DNA from: Vicia villosa
Taxonomy: Eukaryota; Streptophyta; Magnoliopsida; Fabales; Fabaceae
Length of the DNA: 64,000 nucleotides
Direction: 5' to 3'
Assembly: GCF_029867415.1 (NCBI RefSeq)
Contig: NC_081186.1
Span: 30,259,915 to 30,323,914, forward strand
The translations under genes and the position numbers were made by a program. The notes under the pieces are model-generated. The model did not search any database. It was given only the letters and a program-made list of their open reading frames with translations, and was not told where the DNA came from. Below, piece by piece: positions 21,748 to 38,149 of the stretch (positions within the stretch are counted from its first letter, which is position 1; every line of letters begins with the position of its first letter).

Positions 21748-24700
21748 GTGGTACCCGAGCTTCAAGGTCCTCAAAAGATTGCAAATGGAGGTTTTCATTT
21801 TCAAATGTGGATGCTCACAAAGAACAACTATGATAATTGGAGTATCAAGATGAAGGCGCTACTAGGATCTCAAGATGTGTGGGATGTCGTTGAGAAAGGC
21901 TTCAAGGAGCAAGATGAAGCCTCACTAAGTCAAGGTGCAAAAGATACATTGAAGGAGTCAAGAAAGAGAGACAAGAAAGCTCTCTTCCTCATTTATAAAT
22001 CGGTGGATGAAGATACTTTTGAGAAGATATCCAACGTAACGACGACCAAAGAAGCATGGGACAAGCTTCAAACTTGCAACAAAGGAGTTGATCAGGTAAA
22101 AAAGATTCGTATTCAAACTCTTAGAGGTGACTTTGAACATTTGTTTATGGAGGAGTCCGAGTTATTTTCTGATTATTTTTCTCGAGTATTGGCCGTAGTC
22201 AATCAACTTAAAAGAAATGGTGAAGATGTTGATGATGTGAAAGTCATGGAGAAAATAATTCGCACTTTAAATCCAAGTTTTGACTTCATTGTTACCAACA
22301 TTGAAGAAAATAAGGATTTAAAGACCATGGCCATAGAGCAACTCATGGGTTCCTTGCAAGCATATGAAGAAAAACAAAAGAGAAAAACTAAACAAAAGGA
22401 GGATATAGAGAAACTACTACAACTCAACATAAAGGAAGCAAAAAATGTAAACTACAAGAGCCAAAGAGGACGAGGTCGTGGCCAAGATCGTGGACATGGA
22501 TGAGGACGTGGAGGAGAAGGAAGAGAAGGTTACAAAAACTACTCTAACAACTTCAACAATGGAGAAAGAAGTTGGAATCCACAAGCGACAAGAGGTCGGG
22601 GAAGAGGAAATTCATGGTCGAGGTGCGAAAAATCACAAATCAAGTGCTTCAACTGCAACAAGATTGGTCACAATGGATCCGAGTGTAGATTCTCGAAGAA
22701 GGTTGAAAAGAAAACTAACACTGTTGAAGAAAAAGGTGGAGAAAAAGAAACTTTGCTACTCGCATGTCAAAACCAAGTTGAAGAGAAAAGAAACAAGTGG
22801 TGCCTCGACACAAGTGCAAGCAACCACATGTGCGGCGATCGAAGCATGTTTGTAGAGATCAATGAAGCGGCAACTGGCGATGTCTCATTTAGAGATAACT
22901 GGAAGATACCGGTCAAAGGCAAAGGTAAAATTCTCATACGCTTGAAGAATGGTAGTCATCAATTCATATCCAATGTCTACTATGTGCCTAACATGAAGAA
23001 TAATATTTTGAGCTTGGGACAATTATTAGAGAAAGGCTATGACATCCACTTGAAAGAACATAGTCTTTTCTTAAGAGATTGTAGACATAACTTGATTGCT
23101 AAGGTGCCTATGTCAAAGAATAGATTTGAACATTCAAAATGATGTGGCAAAGTGTCATAAGGCTTGCTATACGGATTCTTCATGGCTATGGCATCTATGA
23201 TTCGAGCATCTCAACTTCGATGGTCTAGAACGTTTGGAAAATAAGGAGATGGTGAGAGGCTTGCCTGGCATCAACCACCCAGACCAACTCTGTGAAGGAT
23301 GTCTAATTGGGAAGCAATTCCGAAAAAACTTTCCAAAGGAATCAACTTCAAGAGCCACAAAGCCGCTATAGCTCATACACACAGATGTGTGTGGACCAAT
23401 CAAACCCAACTCTTTTGGAAAAAGTAAGTGCTTTCTCCTATTTATTGATGATTATTCCAGAAAAACATGGGTTTATTTCTTGAAGGAGAAGTCAGAAGTG
23501 TTTGAAAACTTTAAGAAGTTCAAAGCCCTTATGGAGAAATAAAATGGTCTTTCCATTAAGGCCATGAGATCTGATCGAGGAGTAGAGTTCACTTCAAATG
23601 AGTTCAACAAATATTGTGAAGACCATGGAATTCATCATCCACTGATAGTGCCAAGATCGACACAACAAAATGGAGTAGCAGAGAGAAAGAATCGAACCAA
23701 ACTTAACATGGTGCGAAGCATTCTCAAAAGCATGAAGATGCCGAAGGAGTTTTGGGCCAAAGTCGTGGCATGTGCGGTTTACTTGACAAATCGCTCCCCA
23801 ACAAGAAGTGTGCACGAGAAGACACCACAAGAAGCATGGAGTGGAAGGAAGCTCGGGATCTCTCACCTCAAAGTGTTTGGAAGTATTGCCTACACCCATG
23901 TTCCAGATGAAAACATAAAGTGGAGAGACGCCATGGACGAAGAAATCAAGTCAATCACGAAGAATGTTACGTGGGAACTTACTACACTTCCACGAGGACA
24001 CAAAGCAATCGGAGTAAGATGGGTGTACAAGGCGAAGAAGAATGCAAAAGGAGATGTGGAGAGATATAAAGCAAGATTGGTGGCGAAAGGATATAGTCAA
24101 AGACAAGGAATTGACTATGATGAGATATTTGCTCCCGTTGCTCGTCTTGAAACTATTAGACTGATCATTTCTTTGGCAGCCCAAAATAAATGGAAGATCT
24201 ATCAAATGGATGTGAAGCAGCCTTCTTGAATGGTTTCCTCGAAGAAGAAGTTTATATTGAGCAACCATTGGGTTATGAAGTAAAAGGGCAAGAAGAAAAA
24301 GTCTTGAAGTTGAAGAAGGTGTTGTACGGTCTTAAGCAAGCACCAAGAGCTTGAAATGTTCGAATCGACAAGTAATTTCAAGACAAGAACTTCATCAAGT
24401 GTCCATATGAGCATGCACTTTATATCAAAGCGCAAAGTGGAGATATTTTGATTGTGTGCTCGTATGTAGATGACTTGATTTTCACAAGGAACAATCCAAG
24501 CATGTTCGGAGAGTTCAAGAAAGACATGTCAAATGAATTTGAGATGACAGATATAGGGCTCATGGCATATTATCTCGGCATCGAAGTAAAGCAAGGAGAC
24601 AAAGGAATTTTCATCACCCAAGAAGGCTATGCCAAAGAAGTACTTAATAAATTCAAGATGGATGACGCCAATTTAGTTGGGACCTCGATAGAATGTGGAA

Positions 24701-25410
24701 GCAAGTTAAGCGAGCATGAAAATTGAGAGATTGTGGATCCAACTCTTTACAAAAGTTTGGTTGGAAGTTTACGTTACTTGACATGTACAAGGCCGAATAT
24801 TCTCTATGCCGTAGGAGTCGTAAGTTGCTACATGGAAGCTCCAACAACAACTCACTTCAAGGCGGCAAAGAGAATTCTTAGAAACATCAAAGGTACAACA
24901 AACTTTGGCTTGCACTATTACTCTTCTAACAATTATGAGATAGCTGGCTACAGTGATAGTGATTGGACTGGAGACTTGGATGATAGAAAGAGCACTACTG
25001 GTTTTGTATTCTTCATGGGAGATACTGCTTTCACTTGGATGTCAAAGAAGCAACCTATAGTCACCCTATCAACTTGTGAAGCCGAGTATGTCGCCGCCAC
25101 ATCATGTGTTTGTCATGCAGTTTGGCTAAGGAACTTGCTGAAAGAGTTAAAGATGCCACAAAAAGATCCTATGGAAATATGTGTTGACAATAAATTAGCA
25201 CTTGCTTTAGCAAAGAATCCCGTCTTTCATGAAAGACGTAAGCACATCGACACCCGTTACCACTTCATAAGAGAATGCATTGAGAAGAAGGAGGTAAAGT
25301 TGAAGTATGTGATGTCTCAAGATCAAGCTGCCGACATTTTCACAAAGTCACTCAAGTTGGAAACTTTGTTGAAGCTAAGGAGTATGCTTGGAGTCACAAA
25401 TCAAGTTTAA
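21748..25410 (+). pseudogene. Copia gag-pol pseudogene
   Basis: Capsid coding runs from about the ATG at 21805 (or upstream of it) to an in-frame TGA at 22504. The same frame then continues through the zinc knuckle CFNCNKIGHNGSEC (22645-22686) and the protease site, here CLDTSASNHMCG instead of the usual D-[ST]-G. A frameshift follows near 23140. The integrase ([29 protein letters not shown]) is broken by stops near 23202, 23370 and 23540. The integrase C-terminus and the sequence linking it to RT are deleted at about 23920. RT has a frameshift near 24217 and stops near 24353 and 24375, but keeps the YVDD site at 24463-24474. RNase H (24733-25410) is open to its natural stop. No functional polyprotein can be made. 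Confidence 0.9.
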
Positions 25411-25417
25411 GGGGGAA

Positions 25418-25789
25418 TGTTGAAATATAAACTTGATTTGGGCCTAAATTAATTATTTGGTTTTTTGGGCTTAGTTATTTTGGGCTTAAGTAATTATGGG
25501 TCATATTTCTAGAGAATTCTTGTAGTGTTTGGAGTGTCTAGATATTTTTTATGGTTGTAATATTCTCTAGAATACTCTTTGGATCTCTAGAGTTGAGAAC
25601 TCTCTAGAATTAGTGTGTCTAGAGTTTTCCTTAGAGTAGTATAAATAGAGATGTAATCCTTCACATTTGTATCAAGCAAAAATACAAAGTTCTCTCTTCC
25701 ATAAAGAATTCTCCTACCTATCAAGTTTCTATTCAAGCCTCCAATATTTCTAAACAATTACTCTCGTCACAAAGGCTTTATTTCCAACA
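25418..25789 (+). repeat. Copia 3' LTR
   Basis: 372 bases, the same length as the 5' LTR, preceded by AAGGGGGAA. It has about 15 substitutions against the 5' copy and no gaps by eye. Confidence 0.92.
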
Positions 25790-26861
25790 TTTACCTCCCA
25801 TACCTGCCACAAATAATGAAGGGGAACCAAGTGAGAGAGAAGCACATCATATATGGTGGATAACAATCACGTATACATGAACGATTCTTGTTCTTCCCAT
25901 GTGACATATGCAAGGTTCATAGTTTGTGAGTCACGATCAGCATCAGATATATAATGTTCAGGAATTTGTGGAGAAACAATGTACTTTTCGCCCCTTTTGT
26001 GCCTTGAAGCACACCTTCAACAAGTTTAACTAAATTCGTAGTTTTAAAGGAGAGGCTACAACCGAGAGAGATTGGTCATTGCTGGAGTTAGTTATGAAAA
26101 GAGAAGGACTATAATTGGTCATTGCTTTTGTGCCTTGAATTAGTATTATTTACTAATATGATTCTTGTTTTACAAGGAAACTCCTCAATTAGTACAGTTT
26201 CATGAAACAAGACACAAGTTTCCTAAAAAAAATATCCCAACAGAAATAATGCCAACTTGTACCCTATTTTTCTCTATCAATTATCAATGTAATTTATAAC
26301 TACCAGTGCCTATGGTGAAGAAACTTGAGTCTAGTTTCCAATTTCACTTAAATAAGCTCAATCCTATTAATATACATGTATACATCATTAACTAGAACTT
26401 ACAACCAAATTATCTCAACCAAAATTTAACAAAATCAGGACATTCCAAAGAGTAATTCACGTAAAAAAATGTGTGTAGGTTTTAATAGATCAAGTTTCAT
26501 CCAAGAAAAATATATATAAATAAAATTACCAAAAGTATACACATATCAACTCATAGACAACATAACATTATTTCTATACTGTAACTTGAAACTAATATTT
26601 CTCCCCCTTTGCATAACCTATTATAGTCCTTCTAAAGCATATCTTTGCTGAATACTAATTCACTAACCAGAACTTACAGCCAAATTATCTCAACAAAATT
26701 AGGACATTCCAAAGCCTATTTCACATAAAGAGGTTTTATTAGTTCATTTTTCATCCCAGAACAATAGGTATAGAGAAAGTTATGAAGAAATTACCAAGAG
26801 TATACACATATGATAACATAACACTATTTACATCCTTTAACTTGAAATTAATATTTCTCCA
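25790..26861. other. Intergenic with a 276-bp-period direct duplication
   Basis: No gene is visible. The block starting near 26385 (CTAGAACTTACAACCAAATT) recurs at 26661, and both copies end in ACTTGAAA.TAATATTTCTCC (about 26607 and 26862). The second copy stops where the chromovirus LTR fragment starts. Confidence 0.7.
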
Positions 26862-27465
26862 TGCATAGTGTCAGTACATTGCATATATACATTGTTATAA
26901 TATGATTGGAAGATTTTCAGTGTTATTTCCTGGTGATATGATTGATTATAATTGGTGTTGTTGATGAATGTTTCTGAAAATCTAAATATATTGAAGTTGG
27001 GTGAATAATGTGCTTATGATGTTTTATTGTTTATGAACTCATAACATTTGTTAATTGCGAATGAGACACACCCTTACTGTTGACATTTTTCAGATTGAGG
27101 AGTAGCGGCTATTGAGCTTGGTGAGGATAGCTTATAGGCTAGTCTGTTTAGTCGTAGCGTCGGTGTCATGGTCTGATTTATAACACTGGGGAACGTTTGT
27201 TTTAGAGTTGTTTGATAACTCTTATTTTATTTTGTTGAATAATTTTGTTAAGTTTTGGAGATGATAAACGCTGGTTTAATATTATTCAACTTCTGAACCT
27301 TATTTCCGCTGTGTTAACATGTTTCGGTGAATATTACTTATTGAGTTCCTCGTGGTAAGCATGACATGTGTCTTAAAAATGATTTTTGGCGAGTTGTAGC
27401 ATCCTTTTTCACATGTTACTCTGAATTATTTATTATATTCCGTGGAGGTTTAGAAGGGTGTTACA
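26862..27465 (+). repeat. Truncated 5' LTR
   Basis: It begins in the ATGCATAGTGTCAG part, which lies right after the 14-mer in the 3' LTR at 1070, contains the acceptor-like TTGACATTTTTCAG ending at 27093, and ends GGGTGTTACA. The first 1.8 kb of the LTR is missing. Confidence 0.85.
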
Positions 27466-27469
27466 ATAG

Positions 27470-27481
27470 TGGTATCAAAGC
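27470..27481 (+). other. Primer binding site
   Basis: TGGTATCAAAGC matches the initiator tRNA-Met type site with one change, five bases after the LTR end. Confidence 0.8.
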
Positions 27482-27600
27482 ATAGTCGGTCGTTGTGACC
27501 AGAGTCTTATCGTTATTATTCCTTTGTATACGACTAGTGTGATGTTTACATTGTCGATACTTTTGTTCTAATAGAATTTGTTTTGTGAATTAGCAGAAAA

Positions 27601-28331
27601 ATGGATGGAAGAAGTGGAAGAAACGATGATGCAATTGCCGAAGCTTTGGGCATGATTACTGGTGTGCTGGGAGGGAATCCCAACGGAGCTGCACTGGGTG
27701 CTAACAGGCAGCTGGGAGAATTTTAGAGGAACAATCCTCCGTTGTTCAAAGGCACTCAGGATCCTGAAGGTGCTCAGAATTGGCTGAAGAAAATCAAAAG
27801 GATTTTCCGAGTGATAGATTGTGCTGAGAACCTGAAGGTGAGGTATGGTACTCACATGTTATCTGAGGAAGTTGATGACTGGTGGGTTGCTACTAGAGTT
27901 GAACTGGTGTAGCAATCACTTGGGTGGTGTTTAGGAGAGAATTTCTGAGGAGGTATTTTCCGGAAGATGTTCGGGGAAGAAAAAAGATTGAATTCTTGGA
28001 GCTGAAGCAGGGTAATATGTGTATTCCTGAGCATGCTTCAAAGTTTGTAGAATTTGCTAAGTACTATACTCACTACATAAATGATGAGGCTAGTGAATTC
28101 TTGAAGTGCATCAAATTTGCGAATGGCCTTCGTGATGAAATCAAGCAAGGTATCAGATATCAGAGGATTCACCGATTTGCTGACTTGGTGGATTGTAGTA
28201 GGATCTTTGAAGAGGATAATATCAAAGTGAAGTCATCCCACTCTCGCGAGTTGGTTGACAAGAAAGGGAAGAAACATATGGACCGAGGTAAACTATATGG
28301 TAGAGGAAATCCTAAAGTTGGTGATCTGAAC
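27601..28331 (+). pseudogene. Tekay-like gag fragment
   Basis: The frame starts [17 protein letters not shown] and is clearly homologous to the gag at 52954-51338 (minus). An in-frame TAG at about 27724 and a frameshift near 27905 break it. The capsid motifs FKGTQDPEGA, WFRVID-like [10 protein letters not shown] and the [13 protein letters not shown] tract are still visible. The frame ends before the zinc knuckles, at the deletion junction. Confidence 0.88.
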
Positions 28332-28497
28332 CTTATTTCCAATGTGTTAACATGTTTCGGTGAATGTTACTTATTGAGTTCCTCGTGGTAAGCATGACAT
28401 GTGTCTTAAAAATGATTTTTGGCGAGTTGTATCATCCTTTTTACATGTTACTCTGAATTATTTAATATATTGCTTGGGGGTTTAGAAGGGTGTTACA
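28327..28497 (+). repeat. 3' LTR end fragment
   Basis: The last 170 bases of the LTR, ending GGGTGTTACA, with about 90 percent similarity by eye to 27293-27465. Confidence 0.85.
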
Positions 28498-31400
28498 TCA
28501 AGCATATGCACAAAACACATGCAAAATAATCTAGCACATTCATACCTGATCAAATACTTGCAACCATATAAAATACACACTTCAAAGCCAACATCAATTC
28601 GACATATCAGCGCAACCCGAGCCATCGTATTTTGCATCCATCCGAGAGAAAAACCCGTAGTGATACTCATGATCACGCCTGCCCCAAAAACTAATAATAT
28701 TGGTTCAATAATCCAGTGCACTAGCTAACAATCGTCTCCTCACAATAGAATTCCTAACAGGATTTCTAAACAATTCTCTAACACTAATTAACCTCTCCTA
28801 ACTAGTCTGCAGCTATGACAAACAATCTTCATATCTTCCTAAACTGACCATTCATGCCAAAGATCCTGCAGCAAAGAAAAAAATGCTCCAAAACCGGTTG
28901 TTACAAATTAAACTGAAACAAGGCTATGCCATACGAACATCACCCTGCACAAACCGGTCCCTTCCTCAAACTCACTATAACTACATCAATTATGCGGATC
29001 CATGGGGAAACCGTTTCACTGCTAGCCGTACATACACCAGCCCTACAATTTCATTCACAAAAACCATAACAAAATTAGTTCACTAATCCTAACAGAATTT
29101 TGTAACTAACTTCCTTAGAACAAACACTTCCAGCCAACTGTCAACCTCTTAACCAAATACTAACTAATTCTAATTACCTCTCAACCAACTGCCACCTCAT
29201 CAATAAATCGTAACTATCATTTTGATCTACTGCACACCATTTAACCAGTCCACATCCCAAGCACTTCACTTAGAGTAGAACAAAGACAAAACGGTCATAA
29301 ACTAACCTTTCCCTAACACTCATTGCACCTATAGCCAACCCTAAACACCCATAACAGTCTCAACTAACAAACTTATAACAGAAAATAGCTAACTATAATT
29401 GAATCCTACAGAAAATCTCTAACCTCTCGCCTTCATAACTAACTGAGTCAGCACTCTAACCAACTAACTCAGTGAGTTAACCACCTGAGTTCAACCAAAC
29501 AAACTCCAAGCCTAGATCTAACAAAAACCGATCCTAATCACCACCAAAACCTATCTCCAAGCCAAAACTCATCCGAGCCTAAGCATTATATAAACTCTCT
29601 TACCTCCATTTTTCATACACACGCTTCATTCATCACCTTCACCTTTCATCATATTCATCATTCTCTCCAATTAATTCATCACTCTCCATCCACTTCTCTC
29701 TCTCCCTCCCTCTCTTCATCACCCTCTCACATTCACCACTCTCGCAGTTTTTCAATCTCCTTCAACCTTCACCATCACCTTCATCTTCCTTAAACATCAC
29801 TATATGCTCTAATCACTATAGTTGCTAGAGTTTCAACCTCTAAAACTCTAACAACTGAGCTAAACCTCAAGCAACTATGCAGTACAACTCAACAACTTAG
29901 AGTTTCACAAATAAAAAAGAAGAAGAAGATGATCGAAGGAATTAGAGGACGGAGAAGAATCAAGAACAAGTAAGAGCTCAGAGTGCATGTTACCTAAAAT
30001 TCTCCGTCGCCTTTGTATTTGCTTCAAGCCAAGGTTTCTCTTCAAGACTCCGCGTTTATTTCGCGTCGTGCTGCTGGAATCTCATCTCTGGGTTTCCGTT
30101 ACCATCGTCGCCGTTGAAGAGTCATTGGAACTGCTCTGGACGGTAAGCCTAAAACATCCTCTTTGTTGCTTAAATCACTTCACCTCCTGGTTATATACAC
30201 TATGTAGAGTAGAAACCCCCACCTGGTTGCATGATTCTTTGATTGAGGATGATTTAATTGCTATTAGATGTTCCTAGGGTTTCCTTTTGAGATCTACGAT
30301 CCCGCTTCCTGGAGGAAAATCCCAGAGATTTGAATTCATATTCGTATAGAGCGTTAGAGATAAGGTAGGGCTTGTGTTCTAATTTTGTTGAATGAGAGGG
30401 TAGGGATAGCGATCCACAGCGAAGACAGGCCACCGGAAATCGCTCCAGTGAGGCAAGCAAGAGAGTGGGACGAAGGAAGACAAGGCATGTTTCGAATGAA
30501 ACTGAAGCTGAGTAGTCACTCTGAGCCTTATTAGAACGCCACCGTTTCAACTTTTTTTTGTTTATTTAATTTTATTTTTTATTTTTTTTGTTTCGATATT
30601 GATAAAATGTAACAATGATAATGATGCTAAAAATTCATAGAGAGATTTGGAAATTGCATTGGGCTCAAGCTATAATTCCTGTTCTCACCACCATTGAGAG
30701 CCCATCACACGCACTTTTTTTGGTAACATCGGCAAGCTGAAACAAAAATCCATCCTAGGCCTCACTCTGTGGGGCCAACGCCAATTCACTTAGGCCAACC
30801 ACCTTGTTTCAGGATTGTACCCCCCCTGATCCACTCGCTTTTTCTCCAATTTCTTTTATTTTCTTTTTTACAAAAAAACTTTTAATAAATCTCCTAAAAA
30901 TACTAATTTTTCTCTTATTAGGTGTAAGGATTTAACACAATTTCAACATTAAAAAATCATGAAAAATATTAATGCACTTTAGGTTAACTTTGTATTAATT
31001 TTGAGTTGTTTCTTATATTTTTTTATACCAACTTCAACGTGATTGTGTTGCTTGATCTTTTTGGTTGATTTGTGAGTTGTAATTTCATATTCCCTTAGGT
31101 AATTTTAGGTCAATTAAATTGAACATTTCGCTTGATTGAATTGGACTAAAACATAGCTTTTTAGGTCTTTAACCAAAACCTTTTGTATGATAACATTAGG
31201 TAGCTTTCCCTATATTCTAAAAACTCTATGATCATTTAGGTAGAATTAATATTAGGATAGAATTTCCCTTCTTTCTTTTTCTTTTTTAAATTTCAAAACA
31301 CCTAATAAATCATGATTTGAATCACACTATTACAAACCTTAGTGGGAGAGAGATGAGTGGGTGTAGTCCCTAATCTGTTTCTCTATCACTCACATACTTT

Positions 31401-32142
31401 TGTGTGATTCAAGTCGCAAATTAATTCCCTTTAAAAAACACCAACCAAAAACACATAAAATACTTAATAAATATTGATGAGAACCATGCTTTCATCTACA
31501 CAATGGAGAGAGACGAGTGGGTGTGTTCCCTAATTTGCTTTCTCTTCCATTCACACACTCACATGGTTCAAATCTCAGAGTTTAAACAAAGCAGAGAGGT
31601 GGTGAGTGTCCCGGTAGTGGGACTCGTTCATCACTAATCTACATAAAAAAAACAAAAACCAATTCATTTTCTATTTCTTTTAAGAACATGTTATTTCCTT
31701 TCCAGGAATTAGGCGGATAAGTCTCCAGAGGTCGAGCATCGGTGGAATGTGAACTTAGTATCTTTCACCTAAAAAACACAAAATAAATGGAAATTGTTGA
31801 GCCGAACTACGGCGCTATGGTTCATGAAAGGGATGCGTAGGCATCAAGTTGCGGGGCTTGAACAAGCCCAATTTTGTAAATATTCCTTCTTTTCCCCGTG
31901 TTTTCCTTTCCCCTTTTTGCATGCATTTCCCTTTGGCATTATGCTTTTCAACATTATTAAACACCCTTTGATTAGAAACAAACATAGGTGGATCCCGTCG
32001 AGTACGACGGACGTGAGGGGTGCTGATACCTTCCCCTCGTGTAACCGACTCTCGTACCTTGTTCTTTAGTCGTAAGCCCTTGTTCTTATTCTTGTTAGGT
32101 TTTATGATATTCCTTTCCCTTAATAGGATAAATATATACTAG
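28498..32142 (+). repeat. Probable Tat/Ogre-type LTR (plus)
   Basis: The last part (31795-32142) carries GAGGGGTGCTGATACCTTCC and ends at a TGGCGACTCTGG primer site (32143-32154), as in Ogre/Tat LTRs. Upstream, a C/A-rich region (28500-29580), a TATA-like ATTATATAAACTC at 29586 and a CT-rich leader (29600-29800) recall the layout of the minus-strand LTR at 6381-15470. The tract 31340-31440 is loosely repeated at 31500-31610 (GTGGGTGT.TCCCTAAT). The left end is not identifiable, so the extent is uncertain. No internal Ogre genes follow, making it a solo or truncated LTR. Confidence 0.45.
29985..30550. other. GC-richer, gene-like segment without a recognisable product
   Basis: A plus-strand frame of 96 residues (29987-30277) and a minus-strand frame of 98 residues (30550-30254) overlap partly, neither with recognisable motifs. 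The position, downstream of a TATA-like site within a probable LTR, fits a leader region better than a host gene. Confidence 0.35.
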
Positions 32143-32154
32143 TGGCGACTCTGG

Positions 32155-33391
32155 TTATTTTTTCGCCGTAGCGACAATTGTTAGTTAATGAAGAGGAGCA
32201 TAACATTAGCCAAGAGCAATACACAAGTGACAGACACCACATATTCACCTAAAATTTTAAAGTATCTAATGTATGAGTTCTCCCACTTATAAATGTTCAA
32301 GTCTCTACAATTATAACTAATATGAATCTCCAATTCACACTTGACTTATTATTCTAAACATAAATATCATATAATATTTGTGAATGAACTAAAATATCTT
32401 CATTAACTTAAATGAAGTAGGAAATTATTATAACCAAATTAATTAATAAGATAGCTTGTCAAATGAGTCAACTTCTCGTATATGAAAACATTCATTTTAC
32501 ATTGAAATTTGTAAAATAATTAAAACTTTGACTGATTGATATTATTATTAGGCTGAAATGTTACCTACAGTAGACTAGACTTTTATATTTGTTGACCAGT
32601 TTACGCAAAAAGTTTACTTGTTATTCAGGTGTTTTTTTACTAAATACACATGGTTGGCTGGTAATAAATACTCCATTTTAGTAAAAAATAATGCCGAAAA
32701 GAAGTATTTCTATTGTTTATTTATATTTACATACATATATTTTTTTTTTCAGTGACACGCACAGACACACAGTATTTCTAAAAGGAAATATCTTAATTCA
32801 TTCCATAATATTTTTGGATATGATGCACAATTACATTTATGTTTTCTGTTTTTGTAAATACATTTTTGAAAGTATTTTTTTTCTTTCAAAATTTAAGTTT
32901 TTATAGAGATACATATATGAAAGTATTTTAAATTGAAAAAACAATTCCGTAAACTTATACAAAATAAATCAATGTAAAATAAAAAAAAATATTTCAGAAA
33001 ATACACCTTTACAAATTTGATATCACTCCTGATATATGAGAAATCTATGAAGTGAGATAAGATATTCTCTAACTAAAAATACTAAAATAATCATTCTTCC
33101 TTACATAGAATACTCTATTTTCTTCTCACTTGATAGCCTTATGGCTTGTAAGACAAGTCAACCTTCTAAAATAAATGGTCTTGAAAAGCTGCTTTCTAAT
33201 AAATATATGTATATAAAATAATTTCCTCAATTAATTGAGTATAATTAATGATTTCTTCAAATAGAATTTCTTCATATTTTATTGTCAAGTGGCAACTCGC
33301 ATAAGAACAAAGTTCAACCACCTAAGAAAAATGGCCCCTCTGAATTCATGCTATTGAAAAATTGCTTCTTATTAGTTTCTGCAATTTTATC
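32155..33391. other. Intergenic and promoter region of the receptor kinase
   Basis: AT-rich sequence without recognisable transposon ends or genes. The closest promoter-like element to the downstream gene is TATATAAAATA at 33210-33220, about 180 bases before the ATG. The small open frame at 32691-32906 has no features of a gene. Confidence 0.5.
33210..33220 (+). promoter_or_regulatory. Possible TATA box of the receptor-kinase gene
   Basis: TATATAAAATA lies 172 bases upstream of the chosen ATG. The surrounding sequence is AT-rich, so this is weak evidence. Confidence 0.3.
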
Positions 33392-37173
<3,782 letters not shown>

Positions 37174-38149
37174 AGAAATTTTAGTCTACTTTTGAGCATT
37201 ACCTAGTGTAGTTATTTGATGTGAATTGAATTTTGTTAGCGTAATCCTCTACTTTCTTACTAAAGCAATACTTAACATGTGTTGTAATTCCTCCTAAACC
37301 TCTAAACCTCTATGTGTAGATAGAAATTAAGTTATATTTTGAGGATTAATTTTTGCAGTAATGAAAATATTCATTTTAGTAAAATATTCTCCTATTTTAC
37401 AAAACAAAAAGTAAAGAATTTCATTGGGAATAATTAGTTGGGCATCTAAAAAATAAAAATTCAATTTAAAAAAATAAATTTTACTAGCTGCAGATGTGTG
37501 CACCTAAGTAAAATTATAATCACTCTCGCTAATTTATCCTTTTTAGCATAAAAAGGGCATGCAAAGATATCCCAACTATGATACTAAGTAGAACATTTCA
37601 ACTCCTAACTACAATATACAACACAAATAATAACAACCAAACTTTATCATATAAGAGAAGTCAGTTGTTTAAGTTAAATTTTGTCGTAGTGTTCTAACCA
37701 AGATCAAATTTATGCAAGACACTAAGTGATAATTATTAAAAGAAAGGAAGCAAATAAAAAACATGGATACATGATCCATGTTGGGGAATCATGCATATGA
37801 GTTACAAAGAGAGTTCTTTGCGCCTCTAACATTTTCATATAATGCTAAGAAAATATTTTCTACAGTTTTAAGTACTTTCTTGAAATCTGAATATAATTTT
37901 CACCACACATCACCTATTATAGTGTTCTCCCTTAAACACTAATAGATTTATTAGTAATTAATTAAAGGTTGTTTTACATAAAGTTCATGTTCTGATGGTA
38001 CTTGTATTAGAACATCTTCTGAAATGAGAAACATATAATTAGAGTACCACATTTACTTATACAAAATTTATTTAATTGTTATCATCAAAACACTAAGATA
38101 TGATTAGAACCAAACTATGTTCTGACATCATGGTCAGGGGAAAGATTCA
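37174..38149. other. 3' flank of the receptor kinase, intergenic
   Basis: AT-rich with no gene. Near its right end (38080-38130) GTTATCATCAAAACAC and GTTCTGACATCATGG resemble reverse-complemented sirevirus LTR starts, consistent with the sirevirus relic that follows. Confidence 0.45.

Larger units (their letters stand above)
21374..25789 (+). mobile_element. Ty1/copia retrotransposon, complete in structure, decayed
   Basis: The two LTRs are both 372 bases (21374-21745 and 25418-25789) with TGTTG..CAACA ends and about 15 differences by eye (roughly 96 percent identity). The flanks cttac (21369-21373) and tttac (25790-25794) look like a 5-bp target duplication with one change. A primer-site-like TGGTACCCGAGC follows the 5' LTR and a polypurine tract AAGGGGGAA precedes the 3' LTR. 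Domain order gag, protease, integrase, RT, RNase H is that of copia elements. The capsid motif YDNWSIKMKALLGSQDVW suggests the Ivana/Oryco or a related lineage (uncertain). Confidence 0.92.
26862..28497 (+). mobile_element. Deletion derivative of a Tekay-like chromovirus
   Basis: It consists of a 5'-truncated LTR (26862-27465), primer site, first part of gag (27601-28326) and then the last 170 bases of an LTR (28327-28497), all on the plus strand. Protease through integrase and most of both LTRs are gone. The gag-LTR junction near 28326 falls at GATCTGAACC, which in the 5' LTR copy is TCTGAACC (27293), so short homology may have guided the deletion. The family is that of the LTR at 1070 and the element at 46627. 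Confidence 0.85.

Noticed and set aside
27568..28034. Minus-strand open frames over the gag fragment
   Set aside because: Antisense shadows of a gag homologous to the one at 51338-52954.
30775..31330. Possible host gene exon
   Set aside because: Only AT-rich sequence with no frame longer than chance; consistent with the LTR interior.
32691..32906. 71-residue open frame upstream of the receptor kinase
   Set aside because: Phe/Ile/Tyr-rich translation of AT-rich DNA with no conserved feature.
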